In this document: positions 43,515-53,064 of the stretch, piece by piece
How positions within the stretch are numbered: position 1 is the stretch's first letter
Layout of the letters: each line of letters opens with the position of its first letter
DNA from: Pseudoalteromonas arctica A 37-1-2
GTDB lineage: Bacteria > Pseudomonadota > Gammaproteobacteria > Enterobacterales > Alteromonadaceae
Direction: 5' to 3'
DNA: 64,000 nucleotides
Assembly (NCBI RefSeq): GCF_000238395.3
Contig: NZ_CP011025.1
Coordinates: 3,038,001-3,102,000 of the forward strand
The notes under the pieces: model-generated
Told to the model about the DNA's origin: nothing
Databases searched by the model: none
What the model saw: only the letters and a program-made list of their open reading frames with translations
Position numbers and translations under genes: made by a program

Positions 43515-46500
43515 TCAGCGCATCCACACTTTAATATCAGCTAGGCCATTGCTTTGTAAAATACCTAATTGTTGATCAACGTTAGAATTTTGTTCAAACT
43601 CAAATGCATCAAGCTGATCATCAAACGTAATATTTGCAACACCATCACCACCGCGCTTTTTAACTTGGTGTAGTGAAATATCTGCTAGGTTAATAGATGT
43701 CTCCCAGCTAATTACCTGCCCACCCAAAAGTGGTAATGGATAAAATGACCAACCAATTGATGCCGTGATATTAGTTGTTTTTCCATTTGGTAATTGGAAT
43801 GAATTAGCCGCTATTACTTTACAAAGATCTGAAGCATAGCTGTCTATTTTATTGCATTTAAAATCACGTAATAATAGTAAAAACTCATCACCACTCCAAC
43901 GTGCCACATAGTCAGAACCCTGCGTACGCGAATTTAATAATGCAGCCATTTGCTGTAAGCAGCTATCACCTGCAATTGGGCCATAGGCATCATTGATACG
44001 GCTGAAGTTATCAAAGTTAATAATTACCAGCACCAGTGACTTGCCTTGTGCCTGCAGCGATTGTGAATTACGTTGAAAGTGTTCAATATCTTTAGGGAGT
44101 TGATCAAACAAAAAGCGGCGGCTACGCAGCCCCGTTAGCTCATCTGAGTGACTAACTAATTTAAGCTGTGAATTCACTTGGCCTAATTTATCATTAGCTT
44201 GACGAAGCTCTAAGGTACGCTCGGTGATCAAGCCCTCTAATGCTTCTTGTTTTCTACGCTCTTGCGCTCTAAACACCCAAAAAATGAGATAAAAAAGCAA
44301 AATAAAGCCACTGGTAATTAAAAGCCTAAAGTAAATAGTTTCGTCAAAGCGCTCAGGCACTACAAAGCCGTATTCTACTTCTTGCGCTTTAGTCCAGTCT
44401 TCACCTTGGCGCTTCGCTTCTAATTGAAACAAAAACGAGCCTGGAGGCAAGTTAGTATAAATAGCTTCACGTCGCGTATTAGCATAGCGCCAGTCACTAT
44501 CTAAGCCACTTAGTTTATATCTAAATTCAATACTGTTTGGTGCATAGTAATCAATAGCTGTGTAAGTTAGCGTTATATCACGCTCATCTGTTTCTAATGA
44601 TGGTTTTTTACCAAGCGCAGCGGTAGTTAAATGACGAAGTGGCGTTGTTATTGTTTCTATTGTTGGCTTTAATGCAAGCACACCAAATAGCTCTACGTTT
44701 TTAGGTATTTCAACAACACCTTGTAAGCTTGGGTACCAAATAGAATTGCCGGTGTCTGCTACCGCATCATGCCCAAGTCCACTACAACATTGATTCGCTT
44801 TACCATCGAGTTGACGGTCAAAAGATGAAATGACTTCTTCAACTTTTAAGCTTTTTATTTCTGTTTTAAATTGCTCTACAGGCATTCTGTAAACACCTTT
44901 CATGGTGCTTACCCAAACATGCTTTAACTTTTCATCATATTCTAGGCTAAATATAGAACCATACGGTAAACCATTAGCTGCATCGAGTTGACGCCACTGC
45001 CCTTGCGTACTTCTATAAAAAAGCCCATCGTTAAGAGAGCCGATCAAAATACCCACGCCATCTATATGTAACACGCTAGTTACGTATGCACCTTCAAGTG
45101 TTGTTTGGTCACCAATTTTTTCAATGCCGCGATCTGTAAAGTAATATGCGCCTTTACTAGTACCAATCACACCAAAGTTTGTTTTATCCAATACGTAGGT
45201 AATAAACTTACTACCTAAAAAAGCGTTATATGCAAAAGGCGTTAAACCAGCATAATTTAATCGATATAAACCGCGTCCGGTACCAATCCAAAAACCGCCT
45301 TTACTAGAGCGACTTATTGCAAATACCGGGTTATCGCGAAGCGCTCGACCAGGGACGGTGTAAAGTGTCTTGTTTTCAAAAACAAATAAGCCGCGCCCCG
45401 TGGCTATATATAATCGTTCACCATCGAATTGTAGATCGTGTACTGACGCGTATCCATATTTACTACTTGGAACTAAATTAATAAAACTTTTATCTAAATC
45501 GAAATAACCAATGCCGCTTTTGTTAGCAACCCACAGTTTACCATCGGGTGCTTGGCTGATAGCCATAACAGACTCGGTCATATCTGAAACAGCTGAATGC
45601 CTTTCTACTCGCCCTTCATGGGCAAGCCATAAGCCTTCACTAAAACTTGCTAACCAAACGTTATTTTTATCATCTCTAAAAATATCAGCAAACCATATGC
45701 TTTGATCAAGTTGGCTTGGTTCTACCCATTGCCACTCACCGGTTTTATCTCTAAATAATAAACGTCCATAAGTCGAAACCCATAAGCCACCATCGGTATC
45801 ACTCATAAACTTATAAACGGCTGAGTTATTTGCATTAGGTAAAGGAAAAGGTCTTAGCTCGTCATCTAAATCTAAAAAGTATGCACCTAGCTCAGAAGCT
45901 ATATACAAATTACCATTTAAAAATGATAAATCGTGCACTATGGTTTGCGCTAAGCGCTCTGGTAACGATATTTTTGCGGTAAGCTCTAAACGTAGTTTAG
46001 AAAAATCTGATGAGTTTTTAGTAAGGCGTAATAAATGACGATCATTAACTAGCCAAATACCTTCAGGAGAGAGTGCCATTTGGCTAACAGAGCCAACAAT
46101 TTGGGTAATTACGGTAGCATTAACAATAGGTAGGGGACCATTTACTTGAGTGCGTAAATCAACTTGCCCTCTATCTACATAGTATAAACCATTAGCCGCA
46201 ATCCATATGCTGCCTTTAGAGTCCTCAAGGATATCTCTTACTGGACCTTTAATATTAAACTCTTGTGCTGCAAATGTGGCAGGATTAATAACTACTAAGC
46301 CACTTTTAGTACCTACCCATAATAAGCCACTAGAATCGACTAAAAGTTTATTAATACCATTACTAGGCAAGAACGGGCTATTTTGCGTGTTGTAGTTTGT
46401 AAATGTTGTGCCATCAAAACGGCTTAAGCCAAACTGAGTACCAAGCCACATATAGCCTTGCTGGTCTTGTACTACGCTTTTAAGTGATTGCGAAGGTAGA

Positions 46501-46601
46501 CCATCTTTTATATTCCATTGCTTAACTACGTAATCACTAATTGAAGCCCAACTTGGTGTCGCGCACAACATCAGTACACAAACCAGTAAAAATCGCATCA
46601 T
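43515..46601 (-). CDS. Two-component-propeller diguanylate cyclase
   Basis: Protein of 1028 aa with a signal peptide (about 1-19). A long periplasmic sensor has repeated YMWLGT/LLWVGT-type reg_prop blades forming beta-propellers. A Y_Y_Y domain follows (about 660-755), then a transmembrane helix near residue 770, a coiled coil and a C-terminal GGDEF domain. The active-site motif reads RWSGDEF near residue 900, with Ser for the first Gly. This variant can be active. The RxxD inhibitory site is replaced by QGSD, so product inhibition is probably lost. It may signal carbohydrate or other ligands through c-di-GMP. Confidence 0.88.
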   Translation of the reverse strand: MMRFLLVCVLMLCATPSWASISDYVVKQWNIKDGLPSQSLKSVVQDQQGYMWLGTQFGLSRFDGTTFTNYNTQNSPFLPSNGINKLLVDSSGLLWVGTKSGLVVINPATFAAQEFNIKGPVRDILEDSKGSIWIAANGLYYVDRGQVDLRTQVNGPLPIVNATVITQIVGSVSQMALSPEGIWLVNDRHLLRLTKNSSDFSKLRLELTAKISLPERLAQTIVHDLSFLNGNLYIASELGAYFLDLDDELRPFPLPNANNSAVYKFMSDTDGGLWVSTYGRLLFRDKTGEWQWVEPSQLDQSIWFADIFRDDKNNVWLASFSEGLWLAHEGRVERHSAVSDMTESVMAISQAPDGKLWVANKSGIGYFDLDKSFINLVPSSKYGYASVHDLQFDGERLYIATGRGLFVFENKTLYTVPGRALRDNPVFAISRSSKGGFWIGTGRGLYRLNYAGLTPFAYNAFLGSKFITYVLDKTNFGVIGTSKGAYYFTDRGIEKIGDQTTLEGAYVTSVLHIDGVGILIGSLNDGLFYRSTQGQWRQLDAANGLPYGSIFSLEYDEKLKHVWVSTMKGVYRMPVEQFKTEIKSLKVEEVISSFDRQLDGKANQCCSGLGHDAVADTGNSIWYPSLQGVVEIPKNVELFGVLALKPTIETITTPLRHLTTAALGKKPSLETDERDITLTYTAIDYYAPNSIEFRYKLSGLDSDWRYANTRREAIYTNLPPGSFLFQLEAKRQGEDWTKAQEVEYGFVVPERFDETIYFRLLITSGFILLFYLIFWVFRAQERRKQEALEGLITERTLELRQANDKLGQVNSQLKLVSHSDELTGLRSRRFLFDQLPKDIEHFQRNSQSLQAQGKSLVLVIINFDNFSRINDAYGPIAGDSCLQQMAALLNSRTQGSDYVARWSGDEFLLLLRDFKCNKIDSYASDLCKVIAANSFQLPNGKTTNITASIGWSFYPLPLLGGQVISWETSINLADISLHQVKKRGGDGVANITFDDQLDAFEFEQNSNVDQQLGILQSNGLADIKVWMR

Positions 46602-46639
46602 ATTGCTGCCACCTAGTTAAACAAATCAAATATAAAAAA

Positions 46640-47125
46640 TTAAAAGGGTAGTAAACCCACTTTTATTAGCGCCTGTAAGCATATAAGCGAAAAAACGCCC
46701 GCAAGTATATCATCGGCCATAATACCTAAACCACCATGTACTCGTTTGTCTAGCATACGGATTGGGCCAGGTTTTGCTATATCAAAAAAGCGAAATAACA
46801 AAAAACCAACGAGTAATGTTTGCCAGCTAAGTGCTGCACCAATCATTGTAATGTAATAACCTGCCACTTCATCCCATACAATAGCAGGATGGTCGTGCAC
46901 GCCTAAATCATCAGCCGTTTTACCACAGGCCCATATACCAAATATACTGATCACTACGGCAAACACAATTTGCAACCATAGCGGATAATACATAGTCATA
47001 AAAATGAATGGCAGTGCAGCAAAAGTGCCAAATGTACCAGGTGCTTTAGGGGCTAACCCAGTACCAAAACCCAAACCAAAAAACTGATGTGGGCGCTTTA
47101 AATTAAACTTTCGGTTTTTGTTCAA
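46640..47125 (-). CDS. pgpA: Phosphatidylglycerophosphatase A
   Basis: Integral membrane phosphatase of 161 aa producing phosphatidylglycerol. Key motifs are FGTGLAPKAPGTFGT near the N-terminus, WDEVAGY and FRFFDIAKPGPI with the acidic residues of the active site, and GGLGIMADDILAG at the end. The start is TTG at 47125, overlapping the thiL TGA (TTGA), so translation is coupled. Confidence 0.93.
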   Translation of the reverse strand: MNKNRKFNLKRPHQFFGLGFGTGLAPKAPGTFGTFAALPFIFMTMYYPLWLQIVFAVVISIFGIWACGKTADDLGVHDHPAIVWDEVAGYYITMIGAALSWQTLLVGFLLFRFFDIAKPGPIRMLDKRVHGGLGIMADDILAGVFSLICLQALIKVGLLPF

Positions 47126-48096
47126 ACCAGCTCCTTTGCAAAATGCTCAAAACCTTGCTGCTTAAAATCAAACTTCTCACCGTTGTGTAAAAGTTCAATT
47201 TGACCATCGCCACTTTTAATTTGGCCTATGCATGTTGCATCTACACCATATTGACGCAGTTTTATATCTAGCATACTTTTATTGCTATCAGGTACAGTAA
47301 AAATTAATTCGTAATCATCACCGTAACTTAGAATAAATGGCAACTGCTGATTAAAATCAAGGCTTGCTTGCATTGCATCTGAAGTCGGAATACTTTCAAT
47401 ATTCACAACTGCATTTACTTGCGACATATCAAGTATATGGCTTAAATCAGCGATTAAACCATCTGATACATCAATAGCCGATGATGCAAGGCCTCGTAAT
47501 ACCTGTCCTGCAGCAACACGCGGTGTTGGAAAGTCAAAGCGCTTATTTAAGTACTTTAAATGCTCTGGCTCAATACTTATACCTTGTTTGCGAGACTCAA
47601 TTGCAAGTCCAGCGTCACCTAGCGGACCTGTAACATAAATCCAATCACCCACTTTCGCACCACTACGGCGAAGTGCAGTACCTTCTGGTACAGTCCCTTT
47701 TGCACAAATAGTGATAGTTAATGGGCCTTGCGTGGTATCGCCACCTATAATTTGCACATTAAAGTATTCTGCAATTTCATGCATGCCTTCAGTAAACTCT
47801 TCAATCCACTGTGGGTCAATACTTGGCAAGGTTAACGCAACTGAAACCCATGTTGGCTCAGCGCCCATTGCCGCTAAGTCACTTAAATTAACAGCAAGCG
47901 CTCTGTGACCTAATGCACGAGGGGAAATATCATCAAAAAAGTGTACGCCAGCAACAAGAGTATCTGTTGTAACGGCAAGTTGGCAGTTTTGTGGAACGGT
48001 TACTAAAGCGCAATCATCCCCTATACCTAGGTTTACATCACGACGGGTGATCCCGCGACCTTTAAAGTAGCGGTTAATTAATTCAAATTCCTTCAT
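47122..48096 (-). CDS. thiL: Thiamine-monophosphate kinase
   Basis: AIRS-like kinase of 324 aa that makes thiamine diphosphate, the cofactor of Dxs nearby. Conserved LGIGDDCALV (metal/ATP site), TDTLVAGVHF, NLSDLAAMGA, GGDTTQGP and the late DVSDGLIADL motif are present. The ATG at 48096 begins the conserved MKEFELI segment. It has no Shine-Dalgarno; directly upstream is the T tract of a terminator hairpin. Confidence 0.93.
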   Translation of the reverse strand: MKEFELINRYFKGRGITRRDVNLGIGDDCALVTVPQNCQLAVTTDTLVAGVHFFDDISPRALGHRALAVNLSDLAAMGAEPTWVSVALTLPSIDPQWIEEFTEGMHEIAEYFNVQIIGGDTTQGPLTITICAKGTVPEGTALRRSGAKVGDWIYVTGPLGDAGLAIESRKQGISIEPEHLKYLNKRFDFPTPRVAAGQVLRGLASSAIDVSDGLIADLSHILDMSQVNAVVNIESIPTSDAMQASLDFNQQLPFILSYGDDYELIFTVPDSNKSMLDIKLRQYGVDATCIGQIKSGDGQIELLHNGEKFDFKQQGFEHFAKELV

Positions 48097-48100
48097 ACAC

Positions 48101-48124
48101 AAAAAAGCCGGCCTATGCCGGCTC
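48101..48124 (-). terminator. Terminator-like hairpin between nusB and thiL
   Basis: AGCCGGC/GCCGGCT stem with a 4-nt loop, followed on the minus strand by six T. The T tract ends only a few bases before the thiL ATG. It may separate the rib-nusB transcript from thiL-pgpA or attenuate readthrough. Confidence 0.75.
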
Positions 48125-48142
48125 CCCTCTTTAACGGTTTAC

Positions 48143-48553
48143 TTACTTGCGTAAATGCTTAACAGCTTTATCAAGTACACCGTTTACAAATTTATGGCTG
48201 TCTTCAGCGCCAAATATTTTGGCCAGCTCAATACCTTCGTTGATAGCAACTTTATAAGGTACATCTTCACGGAACTTAAGCTCATAGCTGCTTAAACGTA
48301 AAATTGCGCGCTCAACCATATCTAAGTCATTAAACGGACGTGTTAAATGTGGTGATACAGCTTCGTCTAGTTGCTTATAATTTACAGCAACACCCGTCGC
48401 TAAATCTTTAAAGTATTCAACATCAATTTTAGTAACGTCTGTTTCGATCAACATTTGTTGTTCGATATCGGCAATTAAATTGCCACTTATTTGCCAAGAA
48501 TAAACGGCTTGGAGTGCTAAGATACGTGCTTTACGTCTTGCTGCTGGTTTCAC
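48143..48553 (-). CDS. nusB: Transcription antitermination protein NusB
   Basis: All-helical RNA-binding protein of 136 aa which, with NusE/S10, recognises boxA of rRNA leaders such as the one in this window. The N-terminal [20 protein letters not shown] and the central [17 protein letters not shown] are the family hallmarks. The position after ribH is the standard order. Confidence 0.96.
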   Translation of the reverse strand: MKPAARRKARILALQAVYSWQISGNLIADIEQQMLIETDVTKIDVEYFKDLATGVAVNYKQLDEAVSPHLTRPFNDLDMVERAILRLSSYELKFREDVPYKVAINEGIELAKIFGAEDSHKFVNGVLDKAVKHLRK

Positions 48554-48568
48554 AAAAATTCCTTAAAC

Positions 48569-49033
48569 TTAAATTTTATCTAACACATTAACCATTTCAA
48601 GCGCGCCTAAAGCAGCTTCGCCGCCTTTATTGCCCATTTTGGTGCCAGCACGCTCAATTGCTTGTTCAATGCTTTCTGTGGTTAATACGCCAAATGCAAC
48701 CGGGATATCATACTCAAGTGATACTTGCGCAAGACCTTTGTTTGATTCGCCAGCAACTAGGTCAAAGTGTGGTGTACCACCTCTGATCACTACGCCTAAT
48801 GCGATGATTGCATCATACTCTTTTTTTGCCGCAACGCGTTTAGCCGCTAAAGGTAATTCTACCGCGCCTGGTACATAAATAACGGTAATGTCGTCATCAG
48901 ATACGCCACCAGTGCGTTTTAGCTCATCAACAGCACCTGCAAGGAGGCTGCTACCGATAAAGTCATTAAAACGAGAAATGACAATGGCAAACTTTTTGCC
49001 AGGAGCGTACTTACTACCTTCAATAATTTTCAT
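48569..49033 (-). CDS. ribH: 6,7-dimethyl-8-ribityllumazine synthase
   Basis: Lumazine synthase of 154 aa; it condenses the RibBA product DHBP with the RibD pathway product. Motifs: ISRFND near the start, [27 protein letters not shown] with the catalytic His. Icosahedral or pentameric assembly is usual for the family. Part of ribD-ribE-ribBA-ribH. Confidence 0.95.
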   Translation of the reverse strand: MKIIEGSKYAPGKKFAIVISRFNDFIGSSLLAGAVDELKRTGGVSDDDITVIYVPGAVELPLAAKRVAAKKEYDAIIALGVVIRGGTPHFDLVAGESNKGLAQVSLEYDIPVAFGVLTTESIEQAIERAGTKMGNKGGEAALGALEMVNVLDKI

Positions 49034-49133
49034 TTGATAACCCTAAAAATAAGTTCAAGCGGTTGCGATTGCGCAAAAATTGCTGCGCATCATACCATAA
49101 AAATAAAATAATAGCCTAGTTTAAGCGTGATGC

Positions 49134-50246
49134 TTATTGTGGCTCAACATAATCAACAACTTCTAAATGAAAGCCCGAAAGTGCATGGTACTTTTTAGGG
49201 CGACTCATTAATCGCATTTGTTTAATTCCAAGATCTGCAAGTATTTGCGAGCCTACGCCAACAGTACGAGAGGTACCTTTGAATTTACGAGGCGTAACGC
49301 TTTCGCCAGCATCAGCTGCTGCGAATGCTTTTACAGTTGCCTCTAATTCTTCAGTGCTTTCTTGCTTACCTAAAATAACTAAAGCACCTTCATTTTTAGC
49401 GATATAAGCCATTGCTTCTGAAAGGCCCCAACTACGGTCAGCACTTCTATCTGAAAGTAGGATATCGTTAAAGGTACTTTGCAAATGTACACGTACATTT
49501 GTCGGTTCTTGCTCTTTTATATCGCCTTTAAGCAATACGTAATGTAATTGGCCGTCAATTGTGTCTTTGTAAGTAACTAAATCAAATTCACCGTGAATAG
49601 TTGGTAACTTACATTTTGCAACTTGCTCAATTGTTGTTTCATTTAAGTTACGGTATTCGATTAAATCAGCAATAGTACCAATTTTAATATCATGCTCTTT
49701 CGCAAAAACTTCTAAATCAGGGCGACGCGCCATGGTGCCATCGGCATTAAGTATTTCAACAATAACAGATGATGCTTCAAGCCCAGCTAAACGCGCTAAA
49801 TCACAGCCAGCTTCAGTATGTCCTGCGCGAGTTAATACGCCGCCAGGTTGTGCCATAATTGGAAAAATATGACCAGGCTGCACGATATCACTTGGTACTG
49901 CGCCTTTCGCTATAGCCGCTTGCACTGTACGCGCTCTATCTGCTGCTGAAATACCTGTAGTAACACCCTTTGATGCTTCTATCGACATTGTAAAGTTAGT
50001 CGAAAATGCAGCACCATTATTTTTAACCATTAAAGGTAAATCAAGTTGCTCACAACGCTCTTGCGTCATAGTTAAACAAATTAAACCACGGCCATGAGTC
50101 GCCATAAAATTAATAGCTTGTGCACTAATATGCTCTGCGGCAATAATTAAATCGCCTTCATTCTCTCTATCTTCATCATCCATTAAAATAACCATTTTAC
50201 CGGCTTTAATATCGTCGATGATTTCTTGTGCGCTGTGTAAATTCAT
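49134..50246 (-). CDS. ribB: 3,4-dihydroxy-2-butanone 4-phosphate synthase with degenerate GTP cyclohydrolase II half
   Basis: Fusion of 370 aa. The N-terminal RibB domain (about 1-200) is intact: [20 protein letters not shown] and [14 protein letters not shown]. The C-terminal half (about 205-370) aligns with GTP cyclohydrolase II, but the zinc-binding cysteine region is replaced by [20 protein letters not shown], which has none of the three cysteines. It therefore should make DHBP but not open GTP. A separate ribA is expected elsewhere. Annotation as ribBA by similarity would overstate its activity. Confidence 0.9.
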   Translation of the reverse strand: MNLHSAQEIIDDIKAGKMVILMDDEDRENEGDLIIAAEHISAQAINFMATHGRGLICLTMTQERCEQLDLPLMVKNNGAAFSTNFTMSIEASKGVTTGISAADRARTVQAAIAKGAVPSDIVQPGHIFPIMAQPGGVLTRAGHTEAGCDLARLAGLEASSVIVEILNADGTMARRPDLEVFAKEHDIKIGTIADLIEYRNLNETTIEQVAKCKLPTIHGEFDLVTYKDTIDGQLHYVLLKGDIKEQEPTNVRVHLQSTFNDILLSDRSADRSWGLSEAMAYIAKNEGALVILGKQESTEELEATVKAFAAADAGESVTPRKFKGTSRTVGVGSQILADLGIKQMRLMSRPKKYHALSGFHLEVVDYVEPQ

Positions 50247-50275
50247 AAATTTGCTCGTATAAGTTATCAGTTTCG

Positions 50276-50929
50276 TTATTTAATAAAACCCGCTTTAGCG
50301 AGTAAGCTCATCGAAATATCAGAGCCTGTTGGTTGCTCTGCACCTTTTATAAGGCGCTCTAAATAACGTGCAATTTGATCGACTTCTAAATTAACTTGAG
50401 TGCCTACTTTAAAGTGAGCAATTGTGGTTTGCTCACTCGTATGTGGGACAATTGTTAATTTGAATTTATTACCTTCTACAGCGTTTACTGTCAGGCTTAT
50501 ACCATCAATACATACCGAACCTTTGTACGGGATGTATTTCATTAAATTTTCTTCGGTTGTAAGCCAATACTCTGTTGCTCGAGCGTTTGCTGTAATGCTT
50601 GTAATAGTTGCTATGCCATCAACATGGCCAGATACTAAATGACCACCTAAACGTGAAACCGGCTGCATAGCTTTTTCAAGGTTGACTGTTTGACCCAAAA
50701 CATAATGAGCAAAACCGGTTAAACCAATCGTCTCGTTAGATAAATCAGCACTAAAACCGTCAATATGTTTATCAACTACGGTTAAGCAAACGCCATTGGT
50801 TGCAATGCTGTCGCCTAGCTTTACGTCTTCCATATCAAGGTCAGCACTTTGGATACGAATGGCTAAGTCGCCTTGTTTTTTTTGTAATAAAGCAATTTTG
50901 CCTGTGGCTTCTATTATCCCAGTAAACAT
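50276..50929 (-). CDS. ribE: Riboflavin synthase alpha subunit
   Basis: Two-domain lumazine-binding protein of 217 aa that dismutates lumazine to riboflavin. [10 protein letters not shown] at the N-terminus and the internal repeat (GVCLTV and [16 protein letters not shown]) define the duplicated barrels. Also called ribC in some species. It lies between ribD and ribBA without an FMN riboswitch. Confidence 0.95.
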   Translation of the reverse strand: MFTGIIEATGKIALLQKKQGDLAIRIQSADLDMEDVKLGDSIATNGVCLTVVDKHIDGFSADLSNETIGLTGFAHYVLGQTVNLEKAMQPVSRLGGHLVSGHVDGIATITSITANARATEYWLTTEENLMKYIPYKGSVCIDGISLTVNAVEGNKFKLTIVPHTSEQTTIAHFKVGTQVNLEVDQIARYLERLIKGAEQPTGSDISMSLLAKAGFIK

Positions 50930-50955
50930 AGCGCTACTCTTTTTATTAAGTGATT

Positions 50956-52080
50956 TTAATGAGTTTTTAACGCGGTGATACGTAAATCGTCACCAATGCG
51001 CGCACATTCATTAAATGTTAAATCAACGGTGTTTTGCATACTCGTCAATTCAGGAAAATTAACTAAACTTTTTGCATCATGGCCCATTAATTTAGGCGCC
51101 AAATAAAAAACAAACTCGTCAACTAAATCAAGCTCTGTCATTTTACCAGCAAGTGTTGCTCCGCTCTCAAGCCAAACATTATTAAACTGCAGTTGCCCAA
51201 GCTTTTCTAAAACAGCCTGTAAATCAACTTTGCCGTTACTTTCACTTACTTCAATATGCTTTACAAAATGCGGCCATTGCAGTGATTTATCAACCTTAGT
51301 CGTAAATATTATTACATCACCTTGGATTTTAAATAAAGCAAGGTTGGGCGTTAAACGATTCTGTGAATCAATTATAACACGCACGGGCTGGCGAAGCGGT
51401 AAATCGGTAGGTAGCGTGCAAGGCAACTCGCTTAGTCGCACATTAAGTTTAGCATCGTCTACTAACACGGTATCGGCACCGGTTAAAATAGCGCAGCTTT
51501 GCGCTCGGTATAATTGTACGTCTTGGCGAGCAGCGGGACTTGTGATCCACTTACTTTGCCCATTTTTAAGCGCTGTTTTACCATCTATGCTTGCTGCCAT
51601 TTTACAGGTCACATAAGGTAAGCCTTGTTCCATTCGCTTAAAAAAGCCAACGTTAAGTGCGCGAGCTTGTGATTCAAGTAATCCATAAGCAACTTCAATA
51701 CCGGCATCGCTCAGTATTTTAAGGCCTTTGCCTGCAACTTGTGGGTTTGTATCAACCATAGCGGCAATTACTTTTACAACGCCCGCCTTTTTTAAGCCTT
51801 CAGCACACGGTGGCGTACGCCCATAATGACTACACGGTTCAAGCGTTACATAAGCCGTTGCACCTTGTGCACTATTACCAGCTATTGCCAGTGCATTTAC
51901 TTCAGCATGGCCTTGACCTGCTAATTGATGAAAACCCTCACCAATTATTTGATTATTTTTAACTAATACACAGCCAACATTAGGGTTAGGCGTGGTAGTA
52001 AACCGGCCTTTTTTGGCAAGTTCTATGGCGCGTGCCATATACATTTCATCATGTTCTGTAAAAGGAACTTGGTTAAGCAT
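50956..52080 (-). CDS. ribD: Bifunctional pyrimidine deaminase/reductase RibD
   Basis: Protein of 374 aa. The deaminase domain (about 1-150) has HAEVNAL and PCSHYGRTPPC as zinc site. The reductase domain (about 155-374) has KMAASIDGKTAL and the late VWLESGATLAG. It catalyses steps two and three of riboflavin synthesis. A start at MYMARAIELA (ATG 52044) is also possible. The 52080 ATG follows a mobile repeat end by five bases and has no Shine-Dalgarno. Confidence 0.93.
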   Translation of the reverse strand: MLNQVPFTEHDEMYMARAIELAKKGRFTTTPNPNVGCVLVKNNQIIGEGFHQLAGQGHAEVNALAIAGNSAQGATAYVTLEPCSHYGRTPPCAEGLKKAGVVKVIAAMVDTNPQVAGKGLKILSDAGIEVAYGLLESQARALNVGFFKRMEQGLPYVTCKMAASIDGKTALKNGQSKWITSPAARQDVQLYRAQSCAILTGADTVLVDDAKLNVRLSELPCTLPTDLPLRQPVRVIIDSQNRLTPNLALFKIQGDVIIFTTKVDKSLQWPHFVKHIEVSESNGKVDLQAVLEKLGQLQFNNVWLESGATLAGKMTELDLVDEFVFYLAPKLMGHDAKSLVNFPELTSMQNTVDLTFNECARIGDDLRITALKTH

Positions 52081-52085
52081 TTATT

Positions 52086-52247
52086 ATACCAATTGCGTTA
52101 AATAAGTGGTCTATTATAGCGCTAAGAAAATAGCGCAATAACAAGGCGAAAATTATGACATATAGTTGTTCTATATGAATAATTTTTAACGCAGTGAGTG
52201 CGCTATTTAATGCGATAGAATGATCATGTTTTTAATAAAATTGGTAT
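52086..52247. mobile_element. 162-bp ATACCAATT inverted-repeat element
   Basis: Begins with ATACCAATT and ends with AATTGGTAT. Inside are further inverted pieces, for example CGTTAAATA and TATTTAATG, and a TATAGTTGTTCTATA hairpin. It fills the whole gap between nrdR and ribD. Its last base is also the last base of the nrdR stop codon on the minus strand. It has no coding capacity. I recall similar short repeats from Pseudoalteromonas and related genera, but could not check this. Confidence 0.78.
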
Positions 52248-52696
52248 TACTCCCCTAAGCGGGCAATTTCTTCGCCAAATTCGCGTATATCTTCAAACGA
52301 GCGATAAACAGAGGCAAATCTTACGTACGCTACTTTATCGAGCTTTTTGAGGGCTTCCATAATGCATTCACCCACCAAATGGCTTGAAATTTCTCGCTCA
52401 CCCGTTGCGCGTAGTTGCGATTTTATTATATTCACTACTTCGTCTACTTGCTCTGTGCTCACTGGGCGTTTTTCGAGTGCGCGATTTAAGCCATTTAATA
52501 ATTTATCTTCGTTAAATGGTTCGCGGCTGCCGTCTTGTTTAATAACACGAGGCATAACCAGTTCAGCGCCTTCAAATGTAGTAAAGCGCTCGTGGCAGTC
52601 GTTACACTCACGACGCCTGCGAACTTGATGGCCTCCGCCAACAAGGCGTGAGTCAATAACTTTAGTATCTTTTGCGGTACAAAATGGACAATGCAT
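52247..52696 (-). CDS. nrdR: Transcriptional repressor NrdR
   Basis: Protein of 149 aa that represses ribonucleotide reductase genes according to ATP/dATP levels. It has an N-terminal zinc ribbon (CPFC and CNDC pairs) and an ATP-cone domain from about residue 49. Length equals E. coli NrdR. It lies between glyA and ribD, as is usual. Its stop codon TAA overlaps the end of the ATACCAATT element without truncating the protein. Confidence 0.95.
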   Translation of the reverse strand: MHCPFCTAKDTKVIDSRLVGGGHQVRRRRECNDCHERFTTFEGAELVMPRVIKQDGSREPFNEDKLLNGLNRALEKRPVSTEQVDEVVNIIKSQLRATGEREISSHLVGECIMEALKKLDKVAYVRFASVYRSFEDIREFGEEIARLGE

Positions 52697-52720
52697 AGCT
52701 CGGTACTTCCGTTTTAAAAC

Positions 52721-52750
52721 AAAAAAGACCGCTAAATAGCGGTCTTTTAT
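52721..52750 (-). terminator. Terminator downstream of glyA
   Basis: AAAAGACCGCTA/TAGCGGTCTTTT hairpin followed by Ts on the minus strand. It lies between the MITE-like element and nrdR, so glyA mRNA would carry the element in its 3' untranslated region. Confidence 0.85.
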
Positions 52751-52765
52751 CTTAGCAAAAAAATA

Positions 52766-53028
52766 GGGCCTGTTGACCTTTCAGGATTAAATTTGTTCTA
52801 TCTAGGGGTGATTTAATCGCGGCTCGAGATTTGTAACCTAGTGGGCTAAGTAAAAATCGAGCAACAAAGAGTAAATCGCCCCTAGAACGAACCCGAGGGC
52901 AGTGCATGTTTGGCATTTATGCTGCGTTATCGCCTATTTGTGTGGAGTAACCACACTACATAGACTCTGCCTTGCTTAAAAGCCAAACATACTACTGCAA
53001 ATTAAACCTCGAAAGATAAACAGGCCCC
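52766..53028 (-). mobile_element. Palindromic MITE-like element, copy 2
   Basis: About 263 bp with inverted ends GGGCCTGTT/AACAGGCCC, TA at the left flank and, after one extra C, at the right. The reverse complement matches the element at 33011-33321 nearly throughout (for example TAGTGTGGTTACTCC and ATAGGCGATAACG), but lacks its 48-bp internal segment. It lies 33 bp after the glyA stop and before the glyA terminator. It has no open reading frame of note. Confidence 0.8.
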
Positions 53029-53064
53029 TAGCTTATGTGCTCTAAATTACTGCCGCTTATGCAA

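Noticed and set aside
48094-50956. FMN riboswitch in the rib cluster
   Set aside because: Gaps between ribD, ribE, ribBA and ribH are 100 bp or shorter and show no RFN-like conserved helices; none is claimed.
52083-52111. TGGTATAAT at the ATACCAATT element end as an extended -10 promoter for ribD
   Set aside because: The -10 is only two bases from the ribD ATG, so the transcript would start in or after the start codon, and no -35 is present.
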